From an uncultured Bacilli bacterium (lineage in GTDB: Bacteria; Bacillota_I; Bacilli_A; RF39; UBA660): 64,000 nt of DNA. Of the stretch, positions 18,491 to 28,081 are shown piece after piece. Numbering within the stretch: position 1 is the stretch's first letter; every line of letters starts with the position of its first letter. A model generated the notes under the pieces. The model ran no database searches. It worked only from the letters and a program-made list of their open reading frames with translations, and was not told the DNA's origin. The position numbers and the translations under genes are program-made. The stretch spans positions 9,035 through 73,034 of the forward strand of contig CAKOXP010000007.1 in the NCBI GenBank assembly GCA_934130175.1. Reading direction: 5' to 3'.

Positions 18491-18515
18491 AAAAATAGGA
18501 TTATTTCCTATTTTT
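18491..18515 (-). terminator. terminator at the end of the GT2 gene 18501
   Basis: On the minus strand, AAAAATAGGA and TCCTATTTTT form a 10-bp stem followed by further Ts. The TAA stop of the upstream gene lies in the loop. It splits the polysaccharide locus into at least two transcription units, with some readthrough possible. Confidence 0.7.
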
Positions 18516-19454
18516 TGTGTTGATTAGTATATATTCAAATAATTGTCTATGTTTTTTTGCAACTACTTCTAAAACAATTCCACATGATAGTGAAATTAAT
18601 GATATCATTAACATAAATCCTGAAAAAATTAATGTTGGGAATCTTGCTACTAAACCAGTCTTAAAATATTCATAAAAAACTGGTGCTCCAAAGCAGATAG
18701 ATATTACTAAAAATAACAAGCTTATGATTCCAAAAAATACCATAGGTTTATATTCTTTAAATAGTCTTGCAATTGTTTTTAAAACTTTAAATCCATCACT
18801 GTATGTATTTAATTTGGATACAGATCCACTTGGTCTATCCCTATACTCAACTGGAATTTCTTCAACATACATATTTTTATCTAATGCATGAATTGTCATT
18901 TCATTTTCTATTTCAAATCCCTTTGATAGTACAGGAAAGGTCTTTACAAAATCATAACTAAAAGCTCTATAACCTGTCATAATATCATTTATATGTCCTT
19001 TAAATAATGAATTAATAAGCAATCTTACAAGCCTATTGCCTAGATTATGAAATGGTCTTTTATTTTCTGTAAAATAAGTAGATGATAGTCTATCACCAAC
19101 CACCATATCAGCACCTTTATTTAAGACTAATTCGCACATTTCCCTTGCGTTTTCCTTAGGATATGTATCATCACCATCTATCATTAAATAACAATCAGCA
19201 TCAATATCTTTAAACATACTTCTAATTACATTACCTTTTCCTTGTCTATATTCATATTTGACTATAGCGCCTGCTTTTCTTGCTATTTCATCAGTACCAT
19301 CAGTACTATTATTATCATATACATAAATATCTGCTCCAGGTAAAACTTCTCTATAATCTTTGACAACTTTTTCTATTGTTTTACTTTCATTATAGCATGG
19401 AATTAAAACTGCTATTTTTTTATCACTTAATAAATTTTTACTATTTTTCTTCAT
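18501..19454 (-). CDS. dolichol-phosphate mannosyltransferase-like GT2 with two C-terminal helices
   Basis: A 317-residue GT2 protein. IAVLIPCYNESKTIEKVV, VYDNNSTDGT and MIDGDDTYP (Asp93, Asp95, Asp96) form the catalytic fold, and EIPVEYRDRPSGSVSKL is the usual acceptor-loop sequence. Two membrane segments follow at about 236-256 and 270-296. It is the lipid-sugar synthase of a second Gtr-like set, directly downstream of a GtrA gene and of two GT-C-type membrane proteins. Ribosome site AAGGAG. It ends in a terminator. Confidence 0.85.
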   Translation of the reverse strand: MKKNSKNLLSDKKIAVLIPCYNESKTIEKVVKDYREVLPGADIYVYDNNSTDGTDEIARKAGAIVKYEYRQGKGNVIRSMFKDIDADCYLMIDGDDTYPKENAREMCELVLNKGADMVVGDRLSSTYFTENKRPFHNLGNRLVRLLINSLFKGHINDIMTGYRAFSYDFVKTFPVLSKGFEIENEMTIHALDKNMYVEEIPVEYRDRPSGSVSKLNTYSDGFKVLKTIARLFKEYKPMVFFGIISLLFLVISICFGAPVFYEYFKTGLVARFPTLIFSGFMLMISLISLSCGIVLEVVAKKHRQLFEYILINTKNRK

Positions 19455-19469
19455 TATTTACTCCTTAAA

Positions 19470-19868
19470 TTATACTTTATCATTTTTTTCTAAAAATAAT
19501 TTTCTTGTAATAAAATTATAACACATTACTACAGCTGTAGCGAATATTTTTGAAATCATGTAATATATACCAAACTTTTTATCCATTATCCACATAATTA
19601 ATTCATTTATTCCAAGACCTACTATACTCAATACTATAAATACAACTAACTCTGTTGTTTTACTATTTTTTTCTTTGTCTACATCAAATACCCATTTAAC
19701 ACTAGCTATATAATTAAATATAACTGATATGGTAAATGATATTGCAGCAGATATTAAAACTGGAATCTTAAATATTTCTGTTAATATAACCATTATACCA
19801 TAATCTATCGCAAAAGCAATTACCCCAACAATACCAAATTTTAATAATTGATTAAATACTTTTTTCAT
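19470..19868 (-). CDS. GtrA family membrane protein
   Basis: A 132-residue protein with four membrane helices and the family pattern LLKFGIVGVIAFAIDY near the start, FNYIASVKWVF in the middle and YNFITRKLFLF-like YNFITRKLFL at the end. GtrA proteins are proposed to flip undecaprenyl-phosphate sugars made by GtrB-type enzymes. It stands between a GT-C protein (upstream) and its GT2 (downstream), the classic three-part side-chain module. It is a free-standing version of the domain fused to GT2 at 5943-7121. Confidence 0.9.
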   Translation of the reverse strand: MKKVFNQLLKFGIVGVIAFAIDYGIMVILTEIFKIPVLISAAISFTISVIFNYIASVKWVFDVDKEKNSKTTELVVFIVLSIVGLGINELIMWIMDKKFGIYYMISKIFATAVVMCYNFITRKLFLEKNDKV

Positions 19869-19891
19869 ATTTCATACCTCTACTATAAATA

Positions 19892-21556
19892 CTATTTTAA
19901 TATATTTTTATTTAGTTTATAAAAACTAATAATATTACTATTGAATATTTTATACGAATAAATATGTTCATATTTACTCATATCTATATATGAATAAACT
20001 GAATTATTTAAACTATATATTATTTTATTTTCTTTTAGATATTTTTCTATATTATCATCAGTTACTACTATTATTTTATCTTTTAAATATTTACTCGAAT
20101 TAGTACATATATCAGTAATTATCCTATTATTAAATCCGCTACCATATAAATATATATGGCCATCGTCATTTACTTCATATTTTGATGATTTTTCAAGTTT
20201 ATGTAATGCATCTATCGAAGTAACATTATAGTAATCCAATTCATATGTGTGTGAAAGATTATTTCTACCAGCTAGTATATTATAATATGCTGTATTTGCA
20301 ACACCATACTTAAATAGATAAAATATATTTATTACAATTGTAATTATTACAATACTATAGAAAATATATACTAATTTTTTTTCTTTTATATTTAATATAT
20401 AGTTAATAGAAAATGATGAGAATATAATAATTAAACCATATAGGAAATAAAAATGTCTCCACCCGTTATAAATATTAGGTTTAGAGGTAATTGCTATCAT
20501 AAATGGAACTAAGAATATTATAAATATTATCAAATATGAATATTCTTGAAAACTAATTTTTCTATTTTTTATTGATTTTACAAATCTGATAAAAAATAAT
20601 ATTAAAGAAAGTAAATATAAGATTATTAAAATAATTGGCAAAGTGATAGTCATCATTTTTGGTAAGTAATACCATGGTAATGGATTACTATCATGATTGT
20701 ATCTTACTCCTTCAAACAAAACTGTAATTGAGCCTCTAAAATTAACACTATTTGTTAAACAATAATTTACATAATCAAATAATTTAAAACTACCTGTTCC
20801 CCATATAGCTGGTGTTAATATAATAAACAACACTACTGACATAACTGCCGCCAATAGTCCACATAAAAAATTATGTTTATTCCACTTTTTTTCAATGGAT
20901 GTATGGATAATATATCCAACACCTAGTATAAATAAGAAAAATAATCCAAGTATTTTAATATTACAAACGAAGGCACTAACTATTGCAAATGCTACTGCAT
21001 ATCTATATCTTTTTTCTTTTATAAATTTAAGACCATAATATATCATTATGATTAATAACGACATTAATATAATATCTTTGTTATTATGTAAACTATCTAT
21101 TAATATTCTTGGTGATATAAAATATAATAATGTTGAAATAATAGAAACTTTTTTTGATTTGAATAGATATATTGTCAACTTATAAATAAAGATAGTACCT
21201 AGAAAAAATATTAAATATGTATATAGATGCCATAAAATCGATGTATAATGCATCGAATAATTTCTTAAAGTAAGAACAGGAGTAAATAAGTAATAAGGAG
21301 CCATTCCATGATCTTTTTCACTACTTTCACTTATAGATATTATTCCTTTTTCATTCAATGAATCGCTTAACTCTTCTAAACCTGATAATTCAAAATAATC
21401 TTTTACATTACCTAGTAATATATTTTGTTCTAAATTTTCATCAAAGTTACCATTTATATGTGGAATGAAACATAGTCCTATTAAAAACAGTATTAAAAAA
21501 ATTCCAATCAAAAGATACTTATATTTATTTTTTAAAAATTTATATACTTTTTGCAT
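19892..21556 (-). CDS. GT39/ArnT-like membrane glycosyltransferase
   Basis: About 554 residues from MQKVYKFLKNKYKY; an ATG five codons earlier lies inside the GAGAGG ribosome site and the end of the previous gene. One helix is followed by HINGNFDENLEQ with Asp39-Glu40 in the position of the catalytic acid of PMT/ArnT GT-C enzymes. A short outer loop (KDHGMAPYYLFTP) and about ten further helices follow, then an outer C-terminal domain of about 130 residues. It would move a sugar from a polyprenyl phosphate to an exported acceptor, with GtrA and GT2 as partners. The upstream gene's TAG is four bases away, so the genes are coupled. Confidence 0.8.
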   Translation of the reverse strand: MQKVYKFLKNKYKYLLIGIFLILFLIGLCFIPHINGNFDENLEQNILLGNVKDYFELSGLEELSDSLNEKGIISISESSEKDHGMAPYYLFTPVLTLRNYSMHYTSILWHLYTYLIFFLGTIFIYKLTIYLFKSKKVSIISTLLYFISPRILIDSLHNNKDIILMSLLIIMIYYGLKFIKEKRYRYAVAFAIVSAFVCNIKILGLFFLFILGVGYIIHTSIEKKWNKHNFLCGLLAAVMSVVLFIILTPAIWGTGSFKLFDYVNYCLTNSVNFRGSITVLFEGVRYNHDSNPLPWYYLPKMMTITLPIILIILYLLSLILFFIRFVKSIKNRKISFQEYSYLIIFIIFLVPFMIAITSKPNIYNGWRHFYFLYGLIIIFSSFSINYILNIKEKKLVYIFYSIVIITIVINIFYLFKYGVANTAYYNILAGRNNLSHTYELDYYNVTSIDALHKLEKSSKYEVNDDGHIYLYGSGFNNRIITDICTNSSKYLKDKIIVVTDDNIEKYLKENKIIYSLNNSVYSYIDMSKYEHIYSYKIFNSNIISFYKLNKNILK

Positions 21557-21560
21557 TTTT

Positions 21561-23675
21561 CTACCTCTCATATACTTCTAAATTTAATATTTGTAATGCT
21601 ATAAACTCATTTACTTCTTCTTCACCATTATAAAGCTTTAGAAGTAATTTTTCATTATCATTTAAATTAATATTTACATCATATTTATGTAAATTACCAT
21701 TTTGATTAGTTAACTCATAACTATCTAAGACAATTTCACTATCTTTTGATTTTTTGACCAATTTCAGTGTTAAACTATCAAAAGATACTTTCTTCATATA
21801 TTTACCAATACCTGCGTAAAATTTAACATTATAATCAGTATTGTTTTTTAATTTAAAATCATAGGTTTTAACTATTTCCATTCTATTGTTTTTACTTCCA
21901 TTATTTTTTTCTATCCTAAACACATATATAAAATTATCAGTATCAGTAAAATCAAAATTATAAACCCCTTTAATTCCTGTTATATAATATTTTTTATTAT
22001 TAATTGTTTCAATAAAATTATCAAGATCAACCGAATCAACTAATGTATATATTTTTGTATTTTTTCTAAAATAACTGTTAAATATTTTTTGTGTTTTCTT
22101 ATTTGAGACCCCATTAGTAATTGAAACCATTGGAATATCATCACTTATTAATTCTGCAAATCCAGAATTTGCTTGAGATATTGCCATTACAGAATTTTTT
22201 TCAAATTTAATCGTTTTGGAATTATTAAATTTTAATGATTTTTTAATATTATATTTGTATGAATAAATATCATGAGAGAATATATTATTAAATGTCCAAA
22301 ATTGAGCATCAACAACATATTTATCATAGGAATATTTATAATTAAAAATCAATGAAACTGCGACAATAATTGCCATTATGTACTTTTTACTTTTAATATT
22401 ATCATATAAAAATAAATAAGTAGAAATATTACCTAATACTAAAACAACTAATCCGTATCTAGTATATCCTAGCATAAAATTTGACCATATTAAATAACTA
22501 AAAAATGTAATAAAGTAAAATAATGTTTTTTCATTGTAAGTTTTGTTCTTTCTCACAACTATTTCATATAATTTTTTTAATAAATAAATAAAACATATAA
22601 TATAACCTATTCCCCACATAGGTTCAACTATTGCAGCATCATATGCCCTTCCTGGATAAAAAAACATATATACTGGCCAGATTAAATATTCAATAAATGT
22701 TTTTGGTCCAAAGCGGTTATCCATCCAATTTGATAAACTATAATAACTAGATTTAAAAATAGAATTATAAAATGGGAAAACCGGATTACCTGTTGATATC
22801 CAGGTATAAAAGACATAAATAAAAATAACAAAAATAAAACACGAAATTATAGATAATATATCTTTTAACTTTAAATATTTAAATATTTTTCTATTTTTTA
22901 AAATATATATAATAAATAAATAGATTATTAGTATTGCATTTGATATTTTTGAAACGAACGCAAATCCAACAAGAAAACCAATATATAATAATTGTTTTAT
23001 ATCATAATCTTCTTTATTTATTATTTTTTTACCAAATATGCAAACTATAAATAATTCAAGTAAGAAAATAATCGATACATTATCTACGTAATAACTGTCA
23101 ATAAGTTCAATAATTGAAAGTGATATAGTTGATAATAATGACAATATTGATATTATTAAATTATTATTTTTAGTATTCTTAATAAAATGGGAAAAAATAT
23201 TTTTTATTTGATAATAAATAACTATCAGAATCCCATATTGAAGTATTGTCCCTAATCTATAGCCTAAAAAAAACCTGAATAAATAGAATAATCGATCTGT
23301 GAATGCATATGTAAATGAATTTATGTTTTTACTTGGGAAAAAATCTCCAAATATTTTATCAGAAAATGGATTTTCCTGTAAAAACAAATGGTAATTTAAT
23401 GTATCAAAAGTTCTATCAGGAAAAACAATTGTTATAATTGCAAAAAAAGCAATTACAATAAAAAATATAGAATCATATTTATTAATATCATTTTTTATAG
23501 TAATTTTTTCTTTTAAGATGAAGAACATTATACTATATAATACCATACTAATTAATAAACTATATATATATTTAAGATTAAATATATACGTAATATAGTC
23601 TGTAAAAAGGACTATAAAAGATATAGATAAAAATATAATCATAAAAATGTTAATACTAATTTTCTTTTTTTTCAT
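21561..23675 (-). CDS. large multi-pass membrane protein, probable GT-C glycosyltransferase
   Basis: A 704-residue protein. About twelve hydrophobic helices occupy residues 1-470, with an outer segment TIVFPDRTFDTLNYHLFLQENPF after the second or third helix; its Asp residues and DTLNYHLF are in the place where GT-C enzymes carry their catalytic acid. The remaining 230 residues are a beta-rich outer domain (YDFKLKNNTDYNVKFYAGIGKYMKKVSF) resembling a carbohydrate-binding or jelly-roll fold. Two different GT-C candidates in one module suggest a branched or two-sugar side chain. Assignment is by topology and context. Confidence 0.65.
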   Translation of the reverse strand: MKKKKISINIFMIIFLSISFIVLFTDYITYIFNLKYIYSLLISMVLYSIMFFILKEKITIKNDINKYDSIFFIVIAFFAIITIVFPDRTFDTLNYHLFLQENPFSDKIFGDFFPSKNINSFTYAFTDRLFYLFRFFLGYRLGTILQYGILIVIYYQIKNIFSHFIKNTKNNNLIISILSLLSTISLSIIELIDSYYVDNVSIIFLLELFIVCIFGKKIINKEDYDIKQLLYIGFLVGFAFVSKISNAILIIYLFIIYILKNRKIFKYLKLKDILSIISCFIFVIFIYVFYTWISTGNPVFPFYNSIFKSSYYSLSNWMDNRFGPKTFIEYLIWPVYMFFYPGRAYDAAIVEPMWGIGYIICFIYLLKKLYEIVVRKNKTYNEKTLFYFITFFSYLIWSNFMLGYTRYGLVVLVLGNISTYLFLYDNIKSKKYIMAIIVAVSLIFNYKYSYDKYVVDAQFWTFNNIFSHDIYSYKYNIKKSLKFNNSKTIKFEKNSVMAISQANSGFAELISDDIPMVSITNGVSNKKTQKIFNSYFRKNTKIYTLVDSVDLDNFIETINNKKYYITGIKGVYNFDFTDTDNFIYVFRIEKNNGSKNNRMEIVKTYDFKLKNNTDYNVKFYAGIGKYMKKVSFDSLTLKLVKKSKDSEIVLDSYELTNQNGNLHKYDVNINLNDNEKLLLKLYNGEEEVNEFIALQILNLEVYER

Positions 23676-23748
23676 AAATATAAATACTCCTATTGTGACT
23701 TTTGTCTTTAATTAAAATTTTATCATATATAAACAGATTTTAGAAGAA

Positions 23749-24615
23749 TTATTGATTATTTATATATTTACTTAATTCTTTTGTAACTACTTTATAACCA
23801 TCATCTGATAAATGTAGTCCTTCTCTTGTATATTCGAGTTTCATATTACCATCCTCATCTATTAATTTATCATACATATTGATATAGGTAACGTTTTCCG
23901 TTTTATCTGCAAATTTTTTTAACGTTTTATTTATACTAATTATTTTTTCATTTTTTCTTCCATGAACCATAGAATGACTTATTTTTTCATTATCGGTATC
24001 ATTAACAGGATAAATAGATTCTAAATAAATGTCACAATTTGGTCTATTCTTTTTTATATTAGTTACAAGTTTTTTGATACACTCTTCTATTACATATTCA
24101 TCTCTATAAGGAACATCATTAGTACCAATAAGCAAAAATACTTTAGTTGGATTATATCTATAAATTCTTTCATATGAATTATCTAAAATATCATTTACTG
24201 TATTTCCATCTATTCCACTATTCACTACATGAATTTCATCCTTATAATACTTTTCTAAATTATATTGATAGGTAATTGAATCTCCAACAAATACAATATT
24301 TTCATCACCTAAGGTTTTAACTACTTTTTTAGTAATGGTTTTAGGTTCAAAAGTTTCATACTTATAAATATAAATAAAGCTTAATGTTGACATAAAAAAC
24401 AAAAGTATTATTAATAACAGTACTACAACTTTATACTTGTTTTTACTTTTTTCTAAAATTAGGAGTTCTTTCTTTAATTTAATTATTTCATTTTTTCTTC
24501 TATATAATTTTTTTTCATTTTCTAATTCATCTTCTATTTTTTTAGAATCAAAATTAAATTTTTGTTGCATAGTTAAACTTAAATCTGTTTCTTTGTTTTT
24601 GACGCTTTTTTCCAT
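23749..24615 (-). CDS. membrane-anchored SGNH/GDSL hydrolase
   Basis: A 288-residue protein. Residues 1-60 are a cytoplasmic, strongly charged coiled-coil-like region (LENEKKLYRRKNEIIKLKKE), one membrane helix covers about 61-83, and the rest is an outer SGNH hydrolase: GDSIT with Ser113, NSGIDGN (Gly134, Asn138), GTND (164-167) and EGLHLSDDGY with His268. The acid before the catalytic His is Glu265 rather than the commoner Asp. Such enzymes add or remove acetyl esters on sugars, fitting the O-acyltransferase at 17293. The long cytosolic coiled coil is not needed for catalysis and may dock to a cytoplasmic partner. A TATAAT (24645-24650) precedes the gene. Confidence 0.8.
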   Translation of the reverse strand: MEKSVKNKETDLSLTMQQKFNFDSKKIEDELENEKKLYRRKNEIIKLKKELLILEKSKNKYKVVVLLLIILLFFMSTLSFIYIYKYETFEPKTITKKVVKTLGDENIVFVGDSITYQYNLEKYYKDEIHVVNSGIDGNTVNDILDNSYERIYRYNPTKVFLLIGTNDVPYRDEYVIEECIKKLVTNIKKNRPNCDIYLESIYPVNDTDNEKISHSMVHGRKNEKIISINKTLKKFADKTENVTYINMYDKLIDEDGNMKLEYTREGLHLSDDGYKVVTKELSKYINNQ

Positions 24616-24671
24616 AATATCCCTCTTTTTTACATAAGTATTATAACATTTTACTAAAAATAAAAAAAGAC

Positions 24672-25676
24672 TTAATCTTTATAAGCCTCTTTGTATTCTC
24701 CTGATAAGATATTATCTATCCAATCAGTATTTTCTAAATACCAATCAATAGTTTCTTTAATACCATCTTCAAATGTATATGTTCTAGTCCATCCTAATTC
24801 TTTTTCTACTTTAGATGAATCTATCGCGTATCTTAGATCATGACCTTTTCTATCACTAACAAACTCTATTAAATCTTCACTTTTACCAAGTTGTTTTAAA
24901 ATTGTTTTTACGATAGTTAGATTAGTTCTTTCAGAGTGTCCTCCAAGATTATATACTTCTCCAACACGACCATTTCTAACAATTAAATCAACTCCTATAT
25001 TATGATCGATTACATGAATCCAATCACGAACATTTTCACCTGTTCCATATACTGGAATTTTTTCATTTTTTAGAGCTTTTGAAATAACAACAGGTATTAA
25101 TTTTTCTGGAAATTGGTATGGTCCATAGTTATTAGAACAACGACTGATAGTTACTGGAAGACCATAAGTTCTATAGTATGCTCCTACTAATAAATCAGCA
25201 CTTGCCTTACTTGTTGAATATGGACTTGATGTATGAATTGGAGTATTTTCTGTAAATAATAAATCAGGTCTATCAAGTGGTAAATCTCCATATACTTCAT
25301 CAGTTGAAACTTGATGATATCTTTTTACATTATACTTTAATGATGCATCCATAAGTACTTGAGTTCCAATAATATTAGTTGTTAAAAATATACCTGGATT
25401 TTTGATAGAATTATCTACGTGAGACTCAGCTGCAAAGTTAATTACAACATCGAATTTTTCATCATTAAACAATTTATCTATAAAATCTCTATCAGTAATA
25501 TCTCCATGAACAAATTTATAATTATCTTTTCCTTCTAGATCTTTAATATTATTATAATTTCCTGCATAAGTTAACGCATCTAAGCAAACAAAATCATCTT
25601 CAGGATACTTATTAACTACATAATGCATATAGTTGCTTCCAATAAATCCTGCTCCTCCTGTTACTAAAAATTTCAT
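24672..25676 (-). CDS. rmlB: dTDP-glucose 4,6-dehydratase
   Basis: A 334-residue extended SDR enzyme starting at MKFLVTGGAGFIG; this ATG has AGGAGG at ideal distance. The NAD site is GGAGFIG (7-13); the catalytic Thr125-Asp126-Glu127 is in STDEVYG, and Tyr153/Lys157 in YSTSK. It converts dTDP-glucose to dTDP-4-keto-6-deoxyglucose, step two of dTDP-L-rhamnose synthesis. It is the last gene of the rml set (order A, C, D, B in transcription), 11 bases after rmlD. A bulged hairpin with a T run follows the stop near 24665-24690, a weak terminator candidate. Confidence 0.95.
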   Translation of the reverse strand: MKFLVTGGAGFIGSNYMHYVVNKYPEDDFVCLDALTYAGNYNNIKDLEGKDNYKFVHGDITDRDFIDKLFNDEKFDVVINFAAESHVDNSIKNPGIFLTTNIIGTQVLMDASLKYNVKRYHQVSTDEVYGDLPLDRPDLLFTENTPIHTSSPYSTSKASADLLVGAYYRTYGLPVTISRCSNNYGPYQFPEKLIPVVISKALKNEKIPVYGTGENVRDWIHVIDHNIGVDLIVRNGRVGEVYNLGGHSERTNLTIVKTILKQLGKSEDLIEFVSDRKGHDLRYAIDSSKVEKELGWTRTYTFEDGIKETIDWYLENTDWIDNILSGEYKEAYKD

Positions 25677-25687
25677 AAATCCTCCTA

Positions 25688-26617
25688 TTATCTTTTCTTT
25701 ACTAATTCCTTGCAATACCTATCAGTAGCATCTTTCCAACTTGGTAACATTTCAAATCCTGCTTCAATAAGCTTTTCTTTTGAAAGTTTAGAGTTTCTTG
25801 GACGATATGCTTGTTTTGTACCAGTTAATTCTAAATACTCTTCTGTTGTTACAGGGTTAACTTTTGTTGATTTTCCATTACTTTCAAATATATATTTAGC
25901 AAATTCTGCCCAAGAACAATATCCTTCATTATTTACATGATATGTTCCATATTTATCAGAATGTGCCATATCAATTAGTAATCTTGATAAATCAACTGTA
26001 TATGTAGGACTTCCTACTTGATCATCTACTACGTTTAACTCATCGTGATTTTCTGATAGTTTTAACATAGTTTTAATGAAATTATTCCCATTAATTCCAA
26101 ATACCCATGAAATTCTTGTAATAAAGTGATTTGGATTGCGTCTTACTTCTTGTTCACCTTCGTATTTAGTTACACCATAAACACTCATTGGATTTACTTG
26201 ATCATCTTCAGTATATAATCCTTCTTTTTTACCATCAAAAACATAATCAGTTGACATATATATAATTTTTGCTCCAACCTCAATAGAAGCATCTGTTATA
26301 TTTCTTGTACCAAAAACATTAACATTTCTAACTAAGTCTTCCATATCTTCTGCTTTATCAACTGCAGTCCATGCTGCACAATGTAAAATTACATCTGGTT
26401 TTTCCATAGTTATAACTTTATTAACAGCGTCTTTTGAAGTTATATCTAAAGGAACATACTTAATATTTGTTGCATTCATCAAATCAATTGAAGCTTGATT
26501 ATTTTCACCTAGTTCTCCTAAATCAGATACAGTAATATCTAATTCACCTCTTTTAGCAAGTTCTCTTACTAAGTCATATCCTAGTTGTCCTTTATATCCA
26601 GTAATAAAATATTTCAT
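25688..26617 (-). CDS. rmlD: dTDP-4-dehydrorhamnose reductase
   Basis: A 309-residue SDR reductase. The nucleotide site is GYKGQLGYDL near residue 8; CAAWTAVDKAED, STDYVFDG and the catalytic Tyr-x3-Lys in SVYGVTKYEGE are all present, as is ISWVFG. It reduces dTDP-4-keto-L-rhamnose to dTDP-L-rhamnose, the final step. Its ATG overlaps the stop of rmlC by one base (TAATG), so the two are coupled. Length is normal for the family. Confidence 0.95.
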   Translation of the reverse strand: MKYFITGYKGQLGYDLVRELAKRGELDITVSDLGELGENNQASIDLMNATNIKYVPLDITSKDAVNKVITMEKPDVILHCAAWTAVDKAEDMEDLVRNVNVFGTRNITDASIEVGAKIIYMSTDYVFDGKKEGLYTEDDQVNPMSVYGVTKYEGEQEVRRNPNHFITRISWVFGINGNNFIKTMLKLSENHDELNVVDDQVGSPTYTVDLSRLLIDMAHSDKYGTYHVNNEGYCSWAEFAKYIFESNGKSTKVNPVTTEEYLELTGTKQAYRPRNSKLSKEKLIEAGFEMLPSWKDATDRYCKELVKKR

Positions 26618-27189
26618 TATTTATTCCTCCTAAATCTAGTTTTACATTTTTTTAAAGTTTCACGATTAACATCTTTTTCTGAAAGAAGTGGTTTATCTAT
26701 ACCATATTCTTCGAATATTTCTTCCCAATTAATTCCTAATTCTGGATCATTCCAAAGAATTCCACCTTCTAATTCAGGCGCATAATCATTATCAATTAAA
26801 TATTGAAAAACAGTATTATCTTCTAAAGATACAAATCCATGAGCAAATCCACGTGGTACAAATAATTGTCTATTATTATCTGGTGTTAATAAAACACTTG
26901 TCCACTTTCCAAATGATGGTGAATCTTCTCTCATATCAACAACAACATCAATTGCAGATCCACTAATTACTTCAACAATTTTTGCTTGACACTTAGGATC
27001 TTTTTGGAAATGAAGCCCACGAACAACTCCTTTACTACTTTTACTACGATTAGCTTGAACAACACGTTCAAATCCTAACTCATCTAAATTTTTTTGGATA
27101 AAATATGGCGAAAAATAACCTCTATCATCTCCAAATCTATCTGGTTCTAAAATATAACAATCTAATAAATTTGTTTCTATCTTTTTCAT
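26617..27189 (-). CDS. rmlC: dTDP-4-dehydrorhamnose 3,5-epimerase
   Basis: A 190-residue cupin-fold epimerase. CYILEPDRFGDDRGYF opens the protein, RGLHFQ contains the catalytic His60, and VPRGFAHGFVSLED is the family signature; FQYLIDNDYAPE carries the catalytic Tyr. It performs the double epimerisation step before RmlD. The spacing to rmlA is 11 bases. The C-terminal NRETLKKCKTRFRRNK is a basic tail seen in many Gram-positive members. Confidence 0.95.
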   Translation of the reverse strand: MKKIETNLLDCYILEPDRFGDDRGYFSPYFIQKNLDELGFERVVQANRSKSSKGVVRGLHFQKDPKCQAKIVEVISGSAIDVVVDMREDSPSFGKWTSVLLTPDNNRQLFVPRGFAHGFVSLEDNTVFQYLIDNDYAPELEGGILWNDPELGINWEEIFEEYGIDKPLLSEKDVNRETLKKCKTRFRRNK

Positions 27190-27200
27190 AAAAATCTCTC

Positions 27201-28079
27201 CTATCTTGCTTCATCTACTACTTTTTGTAAATATTTACCATAGCTATTTTTCTTTAGAATTTTTGCTCTTATCTCTAATTGTTCAGTTGTAATCCATCCC
27301 TTATAATAGGCAATTTGTTCTGGACAACATATAATCTTGTCTTTTAGTCTTTCTAAAGACTTAATCATATTAGCAGCATCTAGTTGACTATCAAAAGTAC
27401 CTGTATCAAACCAAGTAAATCCTTCTCCTAGTTTTTCTGCTTTTAAGTTTCCTTCTTGTAAATAGAAATCATTTAAAGTAGTTATTTCTAATTCTCCTCT
27501 TGCTGAAGGTTTTACTTTTTTAGCTTTTTTACTAACTCCTTTAGGATAGAAGTATAATCCTGTAATAGCATAATTTGATTTTGGATTTTCTGGTTTTTCT
27601 TCTACACTAAGTACATTGTTATTACTATCTAGTTCCATAATTCCAAATCTTTCTGGATCTCTTACTTGGTTTCCAAAGATTGTTGCTTTTCCATTAACTG
27701 CATTAACTTTTGCTTTTTCTAACATTTCTGTAAAGCCATTCCCATAGAAAATATTATCACCTAATATCATGGCACACTCTTCATCACCAATAAATTCTTC
27801 TCCTAAGATAAATGCTTGAGCAAGTCCATCAGGTGAAGGTTGAATAATATATTCTAGATTAATTCCAAATTGTTTTCCATCTTTTAATAGTTTTTTAAAA
27901 CCACTTTGATCTTCTTCTGTTGTAATTACTAAGATATCTTTAATGCCCGCTAACATAAGTGTTGCTAAAGGATAATAAATCATTGGCTTATCATATATTG
28001 GCATTAATTGTTTACTAATTCCTTCTGTTATAGGGTAAAGTCTAGTACCTGACCCTCCTGCTAAAATAATTCCTTTCAT
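27201..28079 (-). CDS. rmlA: glucose-1-phosphate thymidylyltransferase
   Basis: A 292-residue nucleotidyltransferase. [11 protein letters not shown] (6-16) binds d[23 protein letters not shown] contains the substrate-binding core, GDNIFYGNG the metal Asp, and [19 protein letters not shown] the sugar-phosphate site; length matches the short RmlA class. It makes dTDP-glucose, the first committed step to dTDP-rhamnose. It is preceded by only two bases from a GT2 gene, placing the rml genes in one operon with transferases. Confidence 0.95.
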   Translation of the reverse strand: MKGIILAGGSGTRLYPITEGISKQLMPIYDKPMIYYPLATLMLAGIKDILVITTEEDQSGFKKLLKDGKQFGINLEYIIQPSPDGLAQAFILGEEFIGDEECAMILGDNIFYGNGFTEMLEKAKVNAVNGKATIFGNQVRDPERFGIMELDSNNNVLSVEEKPENPKSNYAITGLYFYPKGVSKKAKKVKPSARGELEITTLNDFYLQEGNLKAEKLGEGFTWFDTGTFDSQLDAANMIKSLERLKDKIICCPEQIAYYKGWITTEQLEIRAKILKKNSYGKYLQKVVDEAR

Positions 28080-28081
28080 CT

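Noticed and set aside
23749..24637. Plus-strand Phe/Leu/Ser-rich frame opposite the SGNH hydrolase start
   Set aside because: Antisense of the Lys/Glu-rich coiled coil, without a ribosome site.
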